DNA from: Chryseobacterium sp. SNU WT5
GTDB taxonomy: Bacteria > Bacteroidota > Bacteroidia > Flavobacteriales > Weeksellaceae
Assembly (NCBI RefSeq): GCF_007362475.1
Contig: NZ_CP041687.1
Span: 2,909,615 to 2,973,614 of the forward strand
DNA: 64,000 bases
Reading direction: 5' to 3'
In this document: in pieces, positions 34,073 through 43,633 of the stretch
Position numbering within the stretch: the stretch's first letter is position 1
Layout of the letters: each line of letters opens with the position of its first letter
Program-made: the position numbers and the translations under genes
Notes under the pieces: generated by a model
The model's input: only the letters and a program-made list of their open reading frames with translations
What the model was told of the DNA's origin: nothing
Database searches by the model: none

Positions 34073-34990
34073 TTAAAACAGATATTCGTCGGTTCGTTTT
34101 TTATCCAGATCTAATTGATCAATCAATTTTTCAAGGGATTCGAATTTTATTTCTTCATGTAGAAAATCACGAAAGTTTACCGAAATCTCTTCACCGTAAA
34201 TATCATCATTAAAATCCAGAATATAAACTTCTGTGGTAATTAGTTTTCCTTCAACCGTAGGATTGGTTCCGATACTCAGCATTCCTTTATAAGGGGTGTT
34301 GTTCACAAAGACATCAACAATATAGGCTCCTTTTTTCGGTAGTAATTTGATTGCATCAACTTCGATATTCGCGGTTGGGTAACCAATTGTTCTTCCTATT
34401 TTTTTACCATGAACTACTTTTCCTGTAATAGAGTAGTTGTAGCCTAACATTTCATTTGCTGAAATTATCTCACCACTAGACAAAGCGTTTCTAATTTGGG
34501 TCGAGCTTATATTAAGATCTTTATAATTAACTGCTTCCACTTGTTCTACTTCAAAACCACATTCAGGACCTAATTTCTTTAATAATGAAAAATCACCACT
34601 TTTATTTTTTCCAAAAGTATGATCGTAGCCAATAATAAGATGTTGAACTTTCAGTTTATTTACTAAAACCTGCTTCACAAATTCCTCTCCGGTTAAATTT
34701 CTGAAATCTTCATCAAACTCCTTTAGAAATAGATGTTGTAAATCATTTTTCTCGAGCAAATATTTCTTTTCTTCAATCGTATTCAACAATTTTAAATCGT
34801 CGGAAGGACTGAATACTTTGCGTGGATGTGGCCAGAAGGTCAGAATTGCGGACTCTAAATCTTTACCTTTGGATATTGCATTCAATTTGGAAATGATGCT
34901 TTGATGTCCAAGATGCACACCATCAAACATTCCTATTGAAAGCGCCAAAGGAGCAGAATTTGTACGGGCGAAATTTTCTTTAATATTCAA
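34073..34990 (-). CDS. ribF: bifunctional riboflavin kinase / FAD synthetase
   Basis: Converts riboflavin to FMN and then to FAD in the cytosol. The 305-residue protein has the N-terminal nucleotidyltransferase domain (SIGMFDGVHLGHQSII, YDHTFGKNKSGDFSLL, the ISST-x-IR motif as ISSTQIRNAL) and the C-terminal kinase domain (GKVVHGKKIGRTIGYPTANI, KGAYIV, GTNPTVEG, LDFNDDIYGEEISV). Length is normal. It is divergent from atpD, about 140 bases apart. Confidence 0.96.
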   Translation of the reverse strand: MNIKENFARTNSAPLALSIGMFDGVHLGHQSIISKLNAISKGKDLESAILTFWPHPRKVFSPSDDLKLLNTIEEKKYLLEKNDLQHLFLKEFDEDFRNLTGEEFVKQVLVNKLKVQHLIIGYDHTFGKNKSGDFSLLKKLGPECGFEVEQVEAVNYKDLNISSTQIRNALSSGEIISANEMLGYNYSITGKVVHGKKIGRTIGYPTANIEVDAIKLLPKKGAYIVDVFVNNTPYKGMLSIGTNPTVEGKLITTEVYILDFNDDIYGEEISVNFRDFLHEEIKFESLEKLIDQLDLDKKRTDEYLF

Positions 34991-35060
34991 GTGAAAATGT
35001 AAATAATTAGGAGAAGATTTACCATAAAAATGGCGTTAAATTTACTTTTTGCAAATATGA

Positions 35061-36641
<1,581 letters not shown>

Positions 36642-36662
36642 TTAGAAAATAGAATAAAGAAA

Positions 36663-36702
36663 AAAGAGAAAAGAAATATAGACTCTTTTTTCTTTTCTCT
36701 TT
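36663..36702 (+). promoter_or_regulatory. purine/pyrimidine hairpin between atpD and atpC
   Basis: Perfect 14-bp stem AAAGAGAAAAGAAA (36663-36676) / TTTCTTTTCTCTTT (36689-36702) with a 12-base loop, ending 20 bases before the atpC ATG. No T-run follows, so it is not a classic terminator. It could set mRNA processing or translation of atpC relative to atpD (subunits are needed 3:1). Confidence 0.6.
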
Positions 36703-36722
36703 ACTCTTTAAATCTAAAAAGA

Positions 36723-37004
36723 ATGAATATAAAAATTTTAACTCCTGAGTTTGTGGTTTTTGAAGGTGAAGTAAAATCCGTTTTGCTTCCTGGAAAAAAT
36801 GGTGAATTCCAAATCATGAAAGATCACGCCGCGATTGTTGCTTCCTTAAATGGTGGTAAAATTAAAGTGTTCACTGATGAAATCAAGGAGGAATATGCTC
36901 AACATTTCACTAGGGAAAATGAGAAAGAAAGTGCTTTCTCGTTCCATATGAAAAGTGGAGTGATAGAATTCAGTAATAATAAAGGAATTATTCTAGCCGA
37001 ATAA
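36723..37004 (+). CDS. atpC: F1F0 ATP synthase subunit epsilon, short form
   Basis: The 93-residue protein corresponds to the N-terminal beta-sandwich of epsilon (MNIKILTPEFVVFEGEVKSV, LLPGKNGEFQIMKDHAAIVASL, then FHMKSGVIEFSNNKGIIL), which joins gamma and the c-ring. It lacks the C-terminal two-helix domain (about 45 residues in E. coli) that inhibits ATP hydrolysis. The stop is followed by a terminator, so the gene is not broken. The short form seems normal in this phylum. It lies 81 bases after atpD. Confidence 0.93.
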   Translation: MNIKILTPEFVVFEGEVKSVLLPGKNGEFQIMKDHAAIVASLNGGKIKVFTDEIKEEYAQHFTRENEKESAFSFHMKSGVIEFSNNKGIILAE

Positions 37005-37024
37005 TAGTCTTTTATATCAATAGT

Positions 37025-37057
37025 AAATCCCGTCTTATTTCTAAGACGGGATTTTTT
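37025..37057 (+). terminator. atpDC terminator
   Basis: Perfect 13-bp stem AAATCCCGTCTTA (37025-37037) / TAAGACGGGATTT (37042-37054) with a TTTC loop and T-run. Confidence 0.93.
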
Positions 37058-37179
37058 ATATCATGGTTGAATTTTTCAGTATTCCGAAGATTTGCCAAAA
37101 AAGAATGATAATAGCACACTTTGAACAGTTAAATTTTAAATTTTTAGTTACTTAAATAAATGAGAAAATGTGGTCGCCA

Positions 37180-37935
37180 TTAAACTTTGACTTTTTCCTT
37201 CTGATGAGCAATGATAATTAAAGTAATCATAATTACTATTGAAATAAGTGATGCGTTTAAAGTTCCTAAATCCAATCCACCTTTCGCAATAGGTTTGGTT
37301 AAGAAATCACCGAAGGTCGCACCAAATGGACGGGTAAAAACAAAGGCAATCCAAAACAAAAGGATATGATTGATTTTGGTAAAGGAATGTAATAAGACAA
37401 CAACGATAATAACAGATAAGGTAATTGCAGCTCCGACAAGATAACTCAAGCCTAAACCGTCATTCAAATAATCTCCAAACGCAGTTCCTAAACTGTTTGA
37501 AAATAATACTGCAACCCAAAAAAAGATTTCTTTTTGTTTCTCAAAAATCGGAGAAACTTCGAGATTTCCGTACTTTTTATACCAAAGATAAAGGGTTAAT
37601 AAAAGAAAAGTAACGAGAATCAAACTTCCTAAGGCATAGCCCAAATGTAAACTTCGGTCTATAAAATCTGAAATTTCTGTACCTAAAGTCGTGGTTCCGA
37701 TAATAACCAACCAGAAAAAAACTGGAATGTATTTCTTAGCTGAAAGTTGTAAATAAAGAGTGAATAAAAAGAAGAGTAGGGTAATTCCAATTCCAAAGAG
37801 GTACCCTAAATTCAATGTTTGCGCGATGAAATCGCCTAAAGTTTCACCAAGTGTTGTGGCGACAATTTTCATCAACCAAAAAAGAACGGTAATTTTTGCT
37901 ATTTTATTAAGAGAGAAATTATCAGCAGAATTCAT
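37180..37935 (-). CDS. DUF347 (COG4705) multi-pass membrane protein
   Basis: A 251-residue inner-membrane protein with about eight hydrophobic segments arranged as four copies of the DUF347 repeat. Each copy has a Thr/Ser-Leu/Phe-Gly motif then GDF/SDF and a Leu-Gly-Tyr turn: TTLGETLGDFIAQTLNLGY, TTLGTEISDFIDRSLHLGY, NSLGTAFGDYLNDGLGLSY and RPFGATFGDFLTKPIAKGG. The conserved Gly/Asp pairs inside the membrane suggest a transporter, but the substrate is not established to my knowledge. Stand-alone gene. Confidence 0.88.
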   Translation of the reverse strand: MNSADNFSLNKIAKITVLFWLMKIVATTLGETLGDFIAQTLNLGYLFGIGITLLFFLFTLYLQLSAKKYIPVFFWLVIIGTTTLGTEISDFIDRSLHLGYALGSLILVTFLLLTLYLWYKKYGNLEVSPIFEKQKEIFFWVAVLFSNSLGTAFGDYLNDGLGLSYLVGAAITLSVIIVVVLLHSFTKINHILLFWIAFVFTRPFGATFGDFLTKPIAKGGLDLGTLNASLISIVIMITLIIIAHQKEKVKV

Positions 37936-38090
37936 TGGTAATTGTTTTAAGTTGAACGCATCAACTTTGAATCCATTATTTATTTTTTGAAATAAATATT
38001 GAATGATATACTCAAATTATATCTTATTGCTTAGTACAGAAAAACTAAAGTTCACAAAAAAACCTAAAGATTTTCAGAACTTTATGTTCT

Positions 38091-38119
38091 ATAGTAATAG
38101 GATTATTTATCCTTACTAT
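38091..38119. other. intergenic hairpin
   Basis: ATAGTAA (38091-38097) pairs with TTACTAT (38113-38119) and GGAT with ATCC inside, with a two-base bulge and a five-base loop. It lies in the gap between the DUF347 and radical SAM genes, 75-100 bases past the radical SAM stop. It has no T-tract directly next to it, so a terminator role is uncertain. Confidence 0.4.
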
Positions 38120-38193
38120 CAATTCAATTTTGTGAATTTTATGGTTTTCAATTTTTGGAAAGTATTAAAATTCTAATATTAAAAATGCTAAAC

Positions 38194-40389
38194 TTACAAG
38201 CTTAGAATAACACCGTTTTCTTTCAATTGTTGTAGTGGTTTTGAAAACCAGAATAATTCAAAATCTTCAAAATTTTCTTCAAATTGACTTTTGACCTGTT
38301 GCAATGTTATTTTTTTTGGATTATCTGTGGAATTCTCTTTAAAGATTTTCATCATCCATTGTGCCTTGTCTTTTTCCAATTCGATATTGACAATATTGGT
38401 TTTTAGATGGAAAGTAAGTCGCGTAAATTCTGAAGAATTTCCTTTTTTTGATTTTAAGAAATTTTCTATATGTGCATCTTTATCCAGGAAAATCAACTTT
38501 GAATTTCCTTTAAAAGCAAAATTCTCATCTTCCAAAAGACAATCGTGAATATAATCCGGATGGATGGTCGTTTTCGGAATTTTAAAATCAAACCAGTCAT
38601 TCAGAGGAAGGTCGAAATTAATACCATGCATAAAATTGAACAAGGATTTTTTCAACCCAAAACTAAATTGGTTATGGTCAATTCCTGTTTTATCCGTAAA
38701 TTCAATATCATTATGTGCGAACAAAATTTCTTTTTTTATAGGAGCAACTCCAAAATCTTCTGGTCTGTTTCCTATAGGCGAATGTGCGGTCATTGAAAAT
38801 TGATGCCAAAACCCACTTTGCAAAACTCCCATTTCAAAAAGCTGCCTCACCATTTCCAGAGAATCAACTGTTTCCTGAACTGTTTGCGTGGGAAAACCAA
38901 ACATCAAATAGGAGTGAACCATAATTCCTGCTTCTGTGAAATTTCTAGTTACTTTTGCTACCTGTTCTACAGAAACTCCTTTGTCAATTAGTTTAAGCAA
39001 ACGGTCACTTGCTACTTCAAGTCCGCCAGAAACTGCTATACAACCTGAAATCTTAAGTAGAAAACATAAATCTTTGCTAAAACTTTTTTCAAATCTGATG
39101 TTGGTCCACCACGTGACCACCAGATCTCTTCGTAAAATTTCTAACGCCACTTCTCTCATCAATGCTGGTGGAGCCGCTTCATCAACAAAGTGGAAACCTG
39201 TTTCTCCTGTTTGGGTGATCAGTTCTTCCATTCGGTCAACCAAAATTTTAGCAGAAATAGGTTCATACATTTTAACGTAATCCAGAGAGATATCACAAAA
39301 AGTGCATTTTCCCCAATAGCAACCATGCGCCATTGTAAGTTTATTCCATCTCCCGTCGCTCCATAAACTATGCATTGGGTTAGCAATTTCAATAACTGAA
39401 ATATAGTTATCTAATTGTAAATCTGTATAATCTGGAGTTCCAATAAAAGCCTGTTTATAGTCTTGTCTTTTTGTACTGTTCTTATAGGTAACCTTCTGAT
39501 CTTCTAATATAAAAGTTCTTTTGAATTCTCCTTCTGAAATAACTTCCTTTGAAATTGCATTTTTAAAAACTAATTCTATCGGTAATTCACCATCATCTAA
39601 AGTGATATAATCAAAGAATTCAAATACACGAGGATCTTTCAATTCTCTTAATTCAGTATTTGGAAAACCGCCACCCATCACAGTAGGGAGATCAGGATAA
39701 TTTAATTTAATATACTGGGCAGAACGAAATGCGGAGTACAAATTACCCGGAAACGGAACTGAAAAACAAACCAATTTTGGTTGATAAGTATCTATTTTTT
39801 CTTTCAATATTTTCAAAGTAAATTGATCAGTAAAAGTCTCGCTGTCACTTAATTTACAATATAATTCGTCAAAAGAATTTGCACTTTGACCAATGCGTTC
39901 TGCATAACGGCTAAAACCGAAATCAGGATCGATATTCTCCACAATAAAGTCTGAAATATCTTCTAAATACAATGTTGCCAGGTGTTTTGCTTTGTCCTGC
40001 AAACCCATATTCCCGAAAGCAAATTCCATATCATCAAGCTGATTAAATCGGGAGGCTTCCGGCAAGAAATTCATGGTGCAGATCTGTCTCGCTAGTGTAG
40101 CATTTTTATTTTGGAGGAAAAGAATAGCCTGATCGATCGTTTTTACATATGCTTCCCTTAACGCATAGATCCTTTTTGAATTTTCAGAAGTGCTTTCCAG
40201 TTTAATATTATGTGCAAATACTTTCTGAATTCCGGTTTTAGAAAATAATTCTAAAATTACTTCAATCCCTAAATCAATCTGGTAACTGGATATATCTTTA
40301 GTATTTAAGAAACCCTTAATATAAGCCGTTGCAGGATAAGGCGTATTAAGTTGCGTAAAAGGGGGAGTGATGAGGAGCAGATCTTTCAA
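38194..40389 (-). CDS. B12-binding-type radical SAM protein
   Basis: A 731-residue radical SAM enzyme. The N-terminal half (to about residue 260) resembles a cobalamin-binding-type Rossmann domain (LLLITPPFTQLNTPYPATAYIKG, PKLVCFSVPFPGNLYSAF, PTVMGGGFPN), although the DxHxxG signature for base-off B12 is not visible. The radical SAM core begins at TMAHGCYWGKCTFCD. The iron-sulphur Cys residues are C357, C362 and C365, spaced CX4CX2C instead of the usual CX3CX2C. FVDEAAPP, VSGGLEVASDRLL and SYLMFGFPTQT follow the barrel order. About 180 residues of extra C-terminal domain follow. Substrate and product are unknown. It stands alone on the minus strand with no biosynthetic neighbours. Confidence 0.85.
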   Translation of the reverse strand: MKDLLLITPPFTQLNTPYPATAYIKGFLNTKDISSYQIDLGIEVILELFSKTGIQKVFAHNIKLESTSENSKRIYALREAYVKTIDQAILFLQNKNATLARQICTMNFLPEASRFNQLDDMEFAFGNMGLQDKAKHLATLYLEDISDFIVENIDPDFGFSRYAERIGQSANSFDELYCKLSDSETFTDQFTLKILKEKIDTYQPKLVCFSVPFPGNLYSAFRSAQYIKLNYPDLPTVMGGGFPNTELRELKDPRVFEFFDYITLDDGELPIELVFKNAISKEVISEGEFKRTFILEDQKVTYKNSTKRQDYKQAFIGTPDYTDLQLDNYISVIEIANPMHSLWSDGRWNKLTMAHGCYWGKCTFCDISLDYVKMYEPISAKILVDRMEELITQTGETGFHFVDEAAPPALMREVALEILRRDLVVTWWTNIRFEKSFSKDLCFLLKISGCIAVSGGLEVASDRLLKLIDKGVSVEQVAKVTRNFTEAGIMVHSYLMFGFPTQTVQETVDSLEMVRQLFEMGVLQSGFWHQFSMTAHSPIGNRPEDFGVAPIKKEILFAHNDIEFTDKTGIDHNQFSFGLKKSLFNFMHGINFDLPLNDWFDFKIPKTTIHPDYIHDCLLEDENFAFKGNSKLIFLDKDAHIENFLKSKKGNSSEFTRLTFHLKTNIVNIELEKDKAQWMMKIFKENSTDNPKKITLQQVKSQFEENFEDFELFWFSKPLQQLKENGVILSL

Positions 40390-40505
40390 CCGTAATATTT
40401 TTGCAAATTTATTCTAAATCTTTGGGATTTCGGACATCGATTCAGTTTAAAAAATAACCGTTAGAATTTTCTAGCGGCCGTGTATTAATAATCTTTCAAA
40501 ATCAC

Positions 40506-40916
40506 TTACGATTCGAAATCACCAGCAGCTTCTGGCTGATAGATTACTTCATCAATAACAATTTTCGTCATGCCTGAAGGAATTAACCAATCAATTTCGT
40601 CACCTACTCTGTAGCCAATTAAGGCAGAAGCTACGGACGAAAATATAGAAATCTTACGTTCTTTGATATTAGCATCGTCTGGATAAACCAGCTGAAACTG
40701 CATTGTCGTTTTGTTATTTTGGAAATGAATTTTCACAATCGAATTCATAGTTACAATATCACCTTCAACTTCTTCCTGCTCAACGATCTTAGCCGATTTT
40801 AATTCAGCAAGGAGCTTTTCTGCCTCTTCTGGCTTAATGCTATTTCTTCCTTTTGCATCCGTTATCGAACGGTGTATTTTATTAAAGTCCTGTTTAGTTA
40901 TTATCACTTGTTTCAT
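40506..40916 (-). CDS. GreA/GreB-type C-terminal domain protein (Rnk-like)
   Basis: A 136-residue protein whose second half is the GreA/GreB FKBP-like C-terminal domain (VTMNSIVKIHF, FQLVYPDDANIKERKISIFSSVASALIGYRVGDEIDW). A short N-terminal helical part (KQDFNKIHRSITDAKGRN) replaces the long coiled coil of true GreA. This matches Rnk-like regulators that bind RNA polymerase without cleavage-factor activity. The frame is open to 40961; the ATG at 40916 (MKQVIITKQDF) is chosen because upstream codons run through the preceding terminator hairpin. It is downstream of the alpha-oxoamine synthase gene on the same strand. Confidence 0.85.
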   Translation of the reverse strand: MKQVIITKQDFNKIHRSITDAKGRNSIKPEEAEKLLAELKSAKIVEQEEVEGDIVTMNSIVKIHFQNNKTTMQFQLVYPDDANIKERKISIFSSVASALIGYRVGDEIDWLIPSGMTKIVIDEVIYQPEAAGDFES

Positions 40917-40936
40917 AATGTAGTGTTTTTGGGTAA

Positions 40937-40966
40937 AAAGAAAACCGCTTGAATTTTTCAAGCGGT
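40937..40966 (-). terminator. terminator after alpha-oxoamine synthase gene
   Basis: Perfect 10-bp stem ACCGCTTGAA (40944-40953) / TTCAAGCGGT (40957-40966), three-base loop. On the minus strand it is followed by TTTTCTTTTT. Confidence 0.88.
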
Positions 40967-40992
40967 ATATCTCTAAATATATTTTGAAAATT

Positions 40993-42267
40993 CTAGCTGT
41001 TCTTAAAATGAAGATTTTGCTCTTCTAATAATTTTTGTTCTTGCTCTTTATAGAAACCAGAAACTAATTTTTTGTGGATTGCTTCAAATGCTGCCAGCGT
41101 TTCATTAATTTCTGAATCAGTATGTGAGGCAGTTGGAATCAATCTTAATAAAATCATCCCTTTTGGAATTACAGGATAGATCACTACAGAAGTGAAAATT
41201 CCAAAATTCTCTCTTAAATCTTTTGATAAAAGAGTAGCTTCTACCGTAGAACCTTCCATCATTACTGGTGTAACACAAGTATTGGAACCTCCAATATTAA
41301 ATCCGCGCTCTTTTAAGCCATTTTGTAATTTACTTACATTTTCCCAAAGTTTAGCTTTGATTTCCGGTCTGGATCTTAATAAGTCTAATCTTTTTAACCC
41401 TCCAATTACCATAGGCATTGTTAGAGATTTTGCAAAAACCTGAGAACGTAGATTGTATTTTAAAATTCTGATAATATCTGCATCTCCAGCGATAAAAGCA
41501 CCAAAACCCGCCATCGATTTCGCGAAAGTTGAGAAGTAAACATCGATTTGATCTTGACAACCTTGTTCTTCACCTGCACCTGCACCAGTTTTACCCAAAG
41601 TTCCGAATCCATGAGCGTCATCAACCAAAAGCCTAAAATTAAATTTAGATTTTAATTCACAGATTTCTTTGATCTTACCCTGCATACCACGCATTCCGAA
41701 AACGCCCTCAGTAATGACAAGAATCCCACCTCCTTGCTCTTCTGCAACTTTGGTAGCTCTCGCTAGGTTTTTTTCTAAGCTTTCAATATCATTGTGCTTA
41801 TACGTGAAACTTTTACCCATATGAAGACGAACTCCGTCGACGATACAAGCATGTGAATCAGAATCATAGACGATCACATCGTGTCTGCCAACTAAGGCAT
41901 CAATAGTTGATACCATTCCCTGATAACCGAAATTTAAAAGATATGCTGCTTCTTTCTCAACAAATTCTGCAAGTTCTCTTTCTAATTGCTGGTGTTGTTC
42001 TGTTTCACCAGACATCGCTCTAGCACCCATCGGGTAAAACATTCCATATTGAGCTGCTGCCTTTGCATCTGCTTCTAAAACCTCCGGGTGGTTGCAAAGA
42101 CCTAAATAATCATTTGCACTCCAAAAAATAACCTCTCTTCCCTGAAATCTCATTCTAGGACCAATGGGACCTTCTAATTTTGGAAAAACGAAATATCCTT
42201 CTGCATAATCTGCAAACTGGCCCAAAGGACCTGGATTCTCTCTAAGACGTTGGAAAATATCTGTCAT
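40993..42267 (-). CDS. alpha-oxoamine synthase family PLP enzyme
   Basis: A 424-residue fold-type I PLP enzyme that condenses an amino acid with an acyl-CoA and releases CO2. Conserved residues are SANDYLGL at 50-57, SHAC with the PLP-stacking His139, DDAHGFG with Asp217 and His219, and the PLP lysine Lys250 in STFAKSMAG. The family includes 2-amino-3-ketobutyrate CoA ligase, 8-amino-7-oxononanoate synthase and serine palmitoyltransferase. Since Bacteroidota make sphingolipids, a sphingolipid role is plausible. The sequence differs from the Bacteroides serine palmitoyltransferase I remember, so the acyl and amino substrates stay open. A -7 box (TAACTTTG, 42298-42291) lies upstream. Confidence 0.88.
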   Translation of the reverse strand: MTDIFQRLRENPGPLGQFADYAEGYFVFPKLEGPIGPRMRFQGREVIFWSANDYLGLCNHPEVLEADAKAAAQYGMFYPMGARAMSGETEQHQQLERELAEFVEKEAAYLLNFGYQGMVSTIDALVGRHDVIVYDSDSHACIVDGVRLHMGKSFTYKHNDIESLEKNLARATKVAEEQGGGILVITEGVFGMRGMQGKIKEICELKSKFNFRLLVDDAHGFGTLGKTGAGAGEEQGCQDQIDVYFSTFAKSMAGFGAFIAGDADIIRILKYNLRSQVFAKSLTMPMVIGGLKRLDLLRSRPEIKAKLWENVSKLQNGLKERGFNIGGSNTCVTPVMMEGSTVEATLLSKDLRENFGIFTSVVIYPVIPKGMILLRLIPTASHTDSEINETLAAFEAIHKKLVSGFYKEQEQKLLEEQNLHFKNS

Positions 42268-42290
42268 TATTTCTTTTATTTTTAACTACT

Positions 42291-42298
42291 CAAAGTTA
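42291..42298 (-). promoter_or_regulatory. alpha-oxoamine synthase gene -7 box
   Basis: TAACTTTG on the minus strand matches TAnnTTTG, 23 bases before the ATG. The terminator of the upstream gene precedes it. Confidence 0.45.
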
Positions 42299-42316
42299 AT
42301 TAAATTAAACTAAAAA

Positions 42317-42344
42317 AAACCTTTAGCTTATTACCAAAAGGTTT
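42317..42344 (-). terminator. terminator after cysteine synthase-like gene
   Basis: Stem AAACCTTT (42317-42324) / AAAGGTTT (42337-42344), 12-base loop, followed on the minus strand by an eight-T run. Confidence 0.82.
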
Positions 42345-42368
42345 CTTATTATTCTTTATTAATGAATC

Positions 42369-43406
42369 TTATTTGATGATTTCTGTTTTGAAAACTTCAT
42401 CATAATTATGCACTCCATTATTTATAAATCCTTGCTCAAACATCCATTCGTCACTGTATACTTTAGTAATATAACGTGAACCATGATCTGGGAAAATAAC
42501 TACCACTACATCATCCGCTGAAAAAGGATTTGTATTGGCATATTGTAATAGACCTTGAGTTGCTGCACCACAGGTGTAACCTCCCATTATCGCTTCTTTT
42601 AAAGCTATTTCGCGGGTTCGGTAAGCTGACATTTCATCGTTTACTCTCACGAATTCATCAATCTGATCAAATAATAATGCTCCTGGAATAAGGTTTTTAC
42701 CCATTCCCTCGATTTGATAAGGATGAATTTCATCTTTATTAATCTCACCAGTTTCATGAAAGCCTTTCAATATTGATCCTGATGCATCAACACCAATAAT
42801 TTTAACGTCAGGATTTTGTTCTTTCAAAAATTTAGCAGACCCAGAAAGGGTACCACCAGTTCCTGTACATGCAAAAAGATGCGTGATTTTACCCTTCGTT
42901 TGTTTCCAGATTTCTGGTCCGGTAGATTGGTAATGAGCATCAATATTTAATTCATTAAAATACTGATTGATGTAAATAGAGTTTGGTGTTTCTTCAGAAA
43001 TCCTTTTAGCAACCTCATAATACGATCTGGGATCATCTGCAGCTACGTTAGCAGGGCATATATATACGGTAGCGCCTAGCGCTTTTAAATAGGCAATTTT
43101 TTCTTTTTTGGTCTTGTCACTTACTGCAAGAATACATTTATATCCTTTGATGATACAAACCATTGCAATGGAAAAACCGGTATTTCCTGAAGTAGTTTCT
43201 ACAATAGTAGATCCTTCTTTTAACAATCCTTTTCTTTCAGCTGCTTCTATAATGTGTAACGCAATTCTATCTTTTGTGGAGTGGCCAGGGTTGTAAGATT
43301 CTAATTTTGCATAGACTGTGGCGGGAATCTCCTTGGTAACTTCGTTTAGTTTTACTAAAGGAGTATTACCGATCAGGCCCAGAATATTATCGTAAACATT
43401 AGTCAT
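42369..43406 (-). CDS. PLP-dependent cysteine synthase / cystathionine beta-synthase-like enzyme
   Basis: A 345-residue fold-type II PLP enzyme that forms cysteine or cystathionine by beta-replacement. The PLP lysine is Lys45 in NPGHSTKDRIA, where most relatives have PGGSVKDR or PSGSVKDR. TSGNTG (72-77) holds the substrate carboxylate, and GTGGTLSG binds the PLP phosphate. The CTCGAA-type serine near the pyridine nitrogen lies in GGYTCGAATQG. The length (longer than CysK, about 310) and the absence of CBS domains suggest the catalytic core of cystathionine beta-synthase type. Substrate specificity is open. A TTG-20-TATTTTTG promoter lies upstream. Confidence 0.9.
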   Translation of the reverse strand: MTNVYDNILGLIGNTPLVKLNEVTKEIPATVYAKLESYNPGHSTKDRIALHIIEAAERKGLLKEGSTIVETTSGNTGFSIAMVCIIKGYKCILAVSDKTKKEKIAYLKALGATVYICPANVAADDPRSYYEVAKRISEETPNSIYINQYFNELNIDAHYQSTGPEIWKQTKGKITHLFACTGTGGTLSGSAKFLKEQNPDVKIIGVDASGSILKGFHETGEINKDEIHPYQIEGMGKNLIPGALLFDQIDEFVRVNDEMSAYRTREIALKEAIMGGYTCGAATQGLLQYANTNPFSADDVVVVIFPDHGSRYITKVYSDEWMFEQGFINNGVHNYDEVFKTEIIK

Positions 43407-43438
43407 TTTGTATTCGTTTTTCTCTATAAAACCGTGTG

Positions 43439-43469
43439 CAAAAATACTAAAAAATTAATAATTCAACAA
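43439..43469 (-). promoter_or_regulatory. promoter of cysteine synthase-like gene
   Basis: On the minus strand TTG (43469-43467), 20 bases, TATTTTTG (43446-43439) followed by CACAC, about 33 bases before the ATG. Confidence 0.6.
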
Positions 43470-43633
43470 TTTATATAGAAGTTTAAAAGCCTCTACATAA
43501 GAAATGTCATGTATTGGCTTTTTTTTAATGTAGAATTTGCGACGTGACAAGAATCAAGCCATATGTTTAAATTTTGTTAAAATGGAGCGATAATAAGTTA
43601 AAAACCTTATTTTCGCAATATTATAATTATTTT

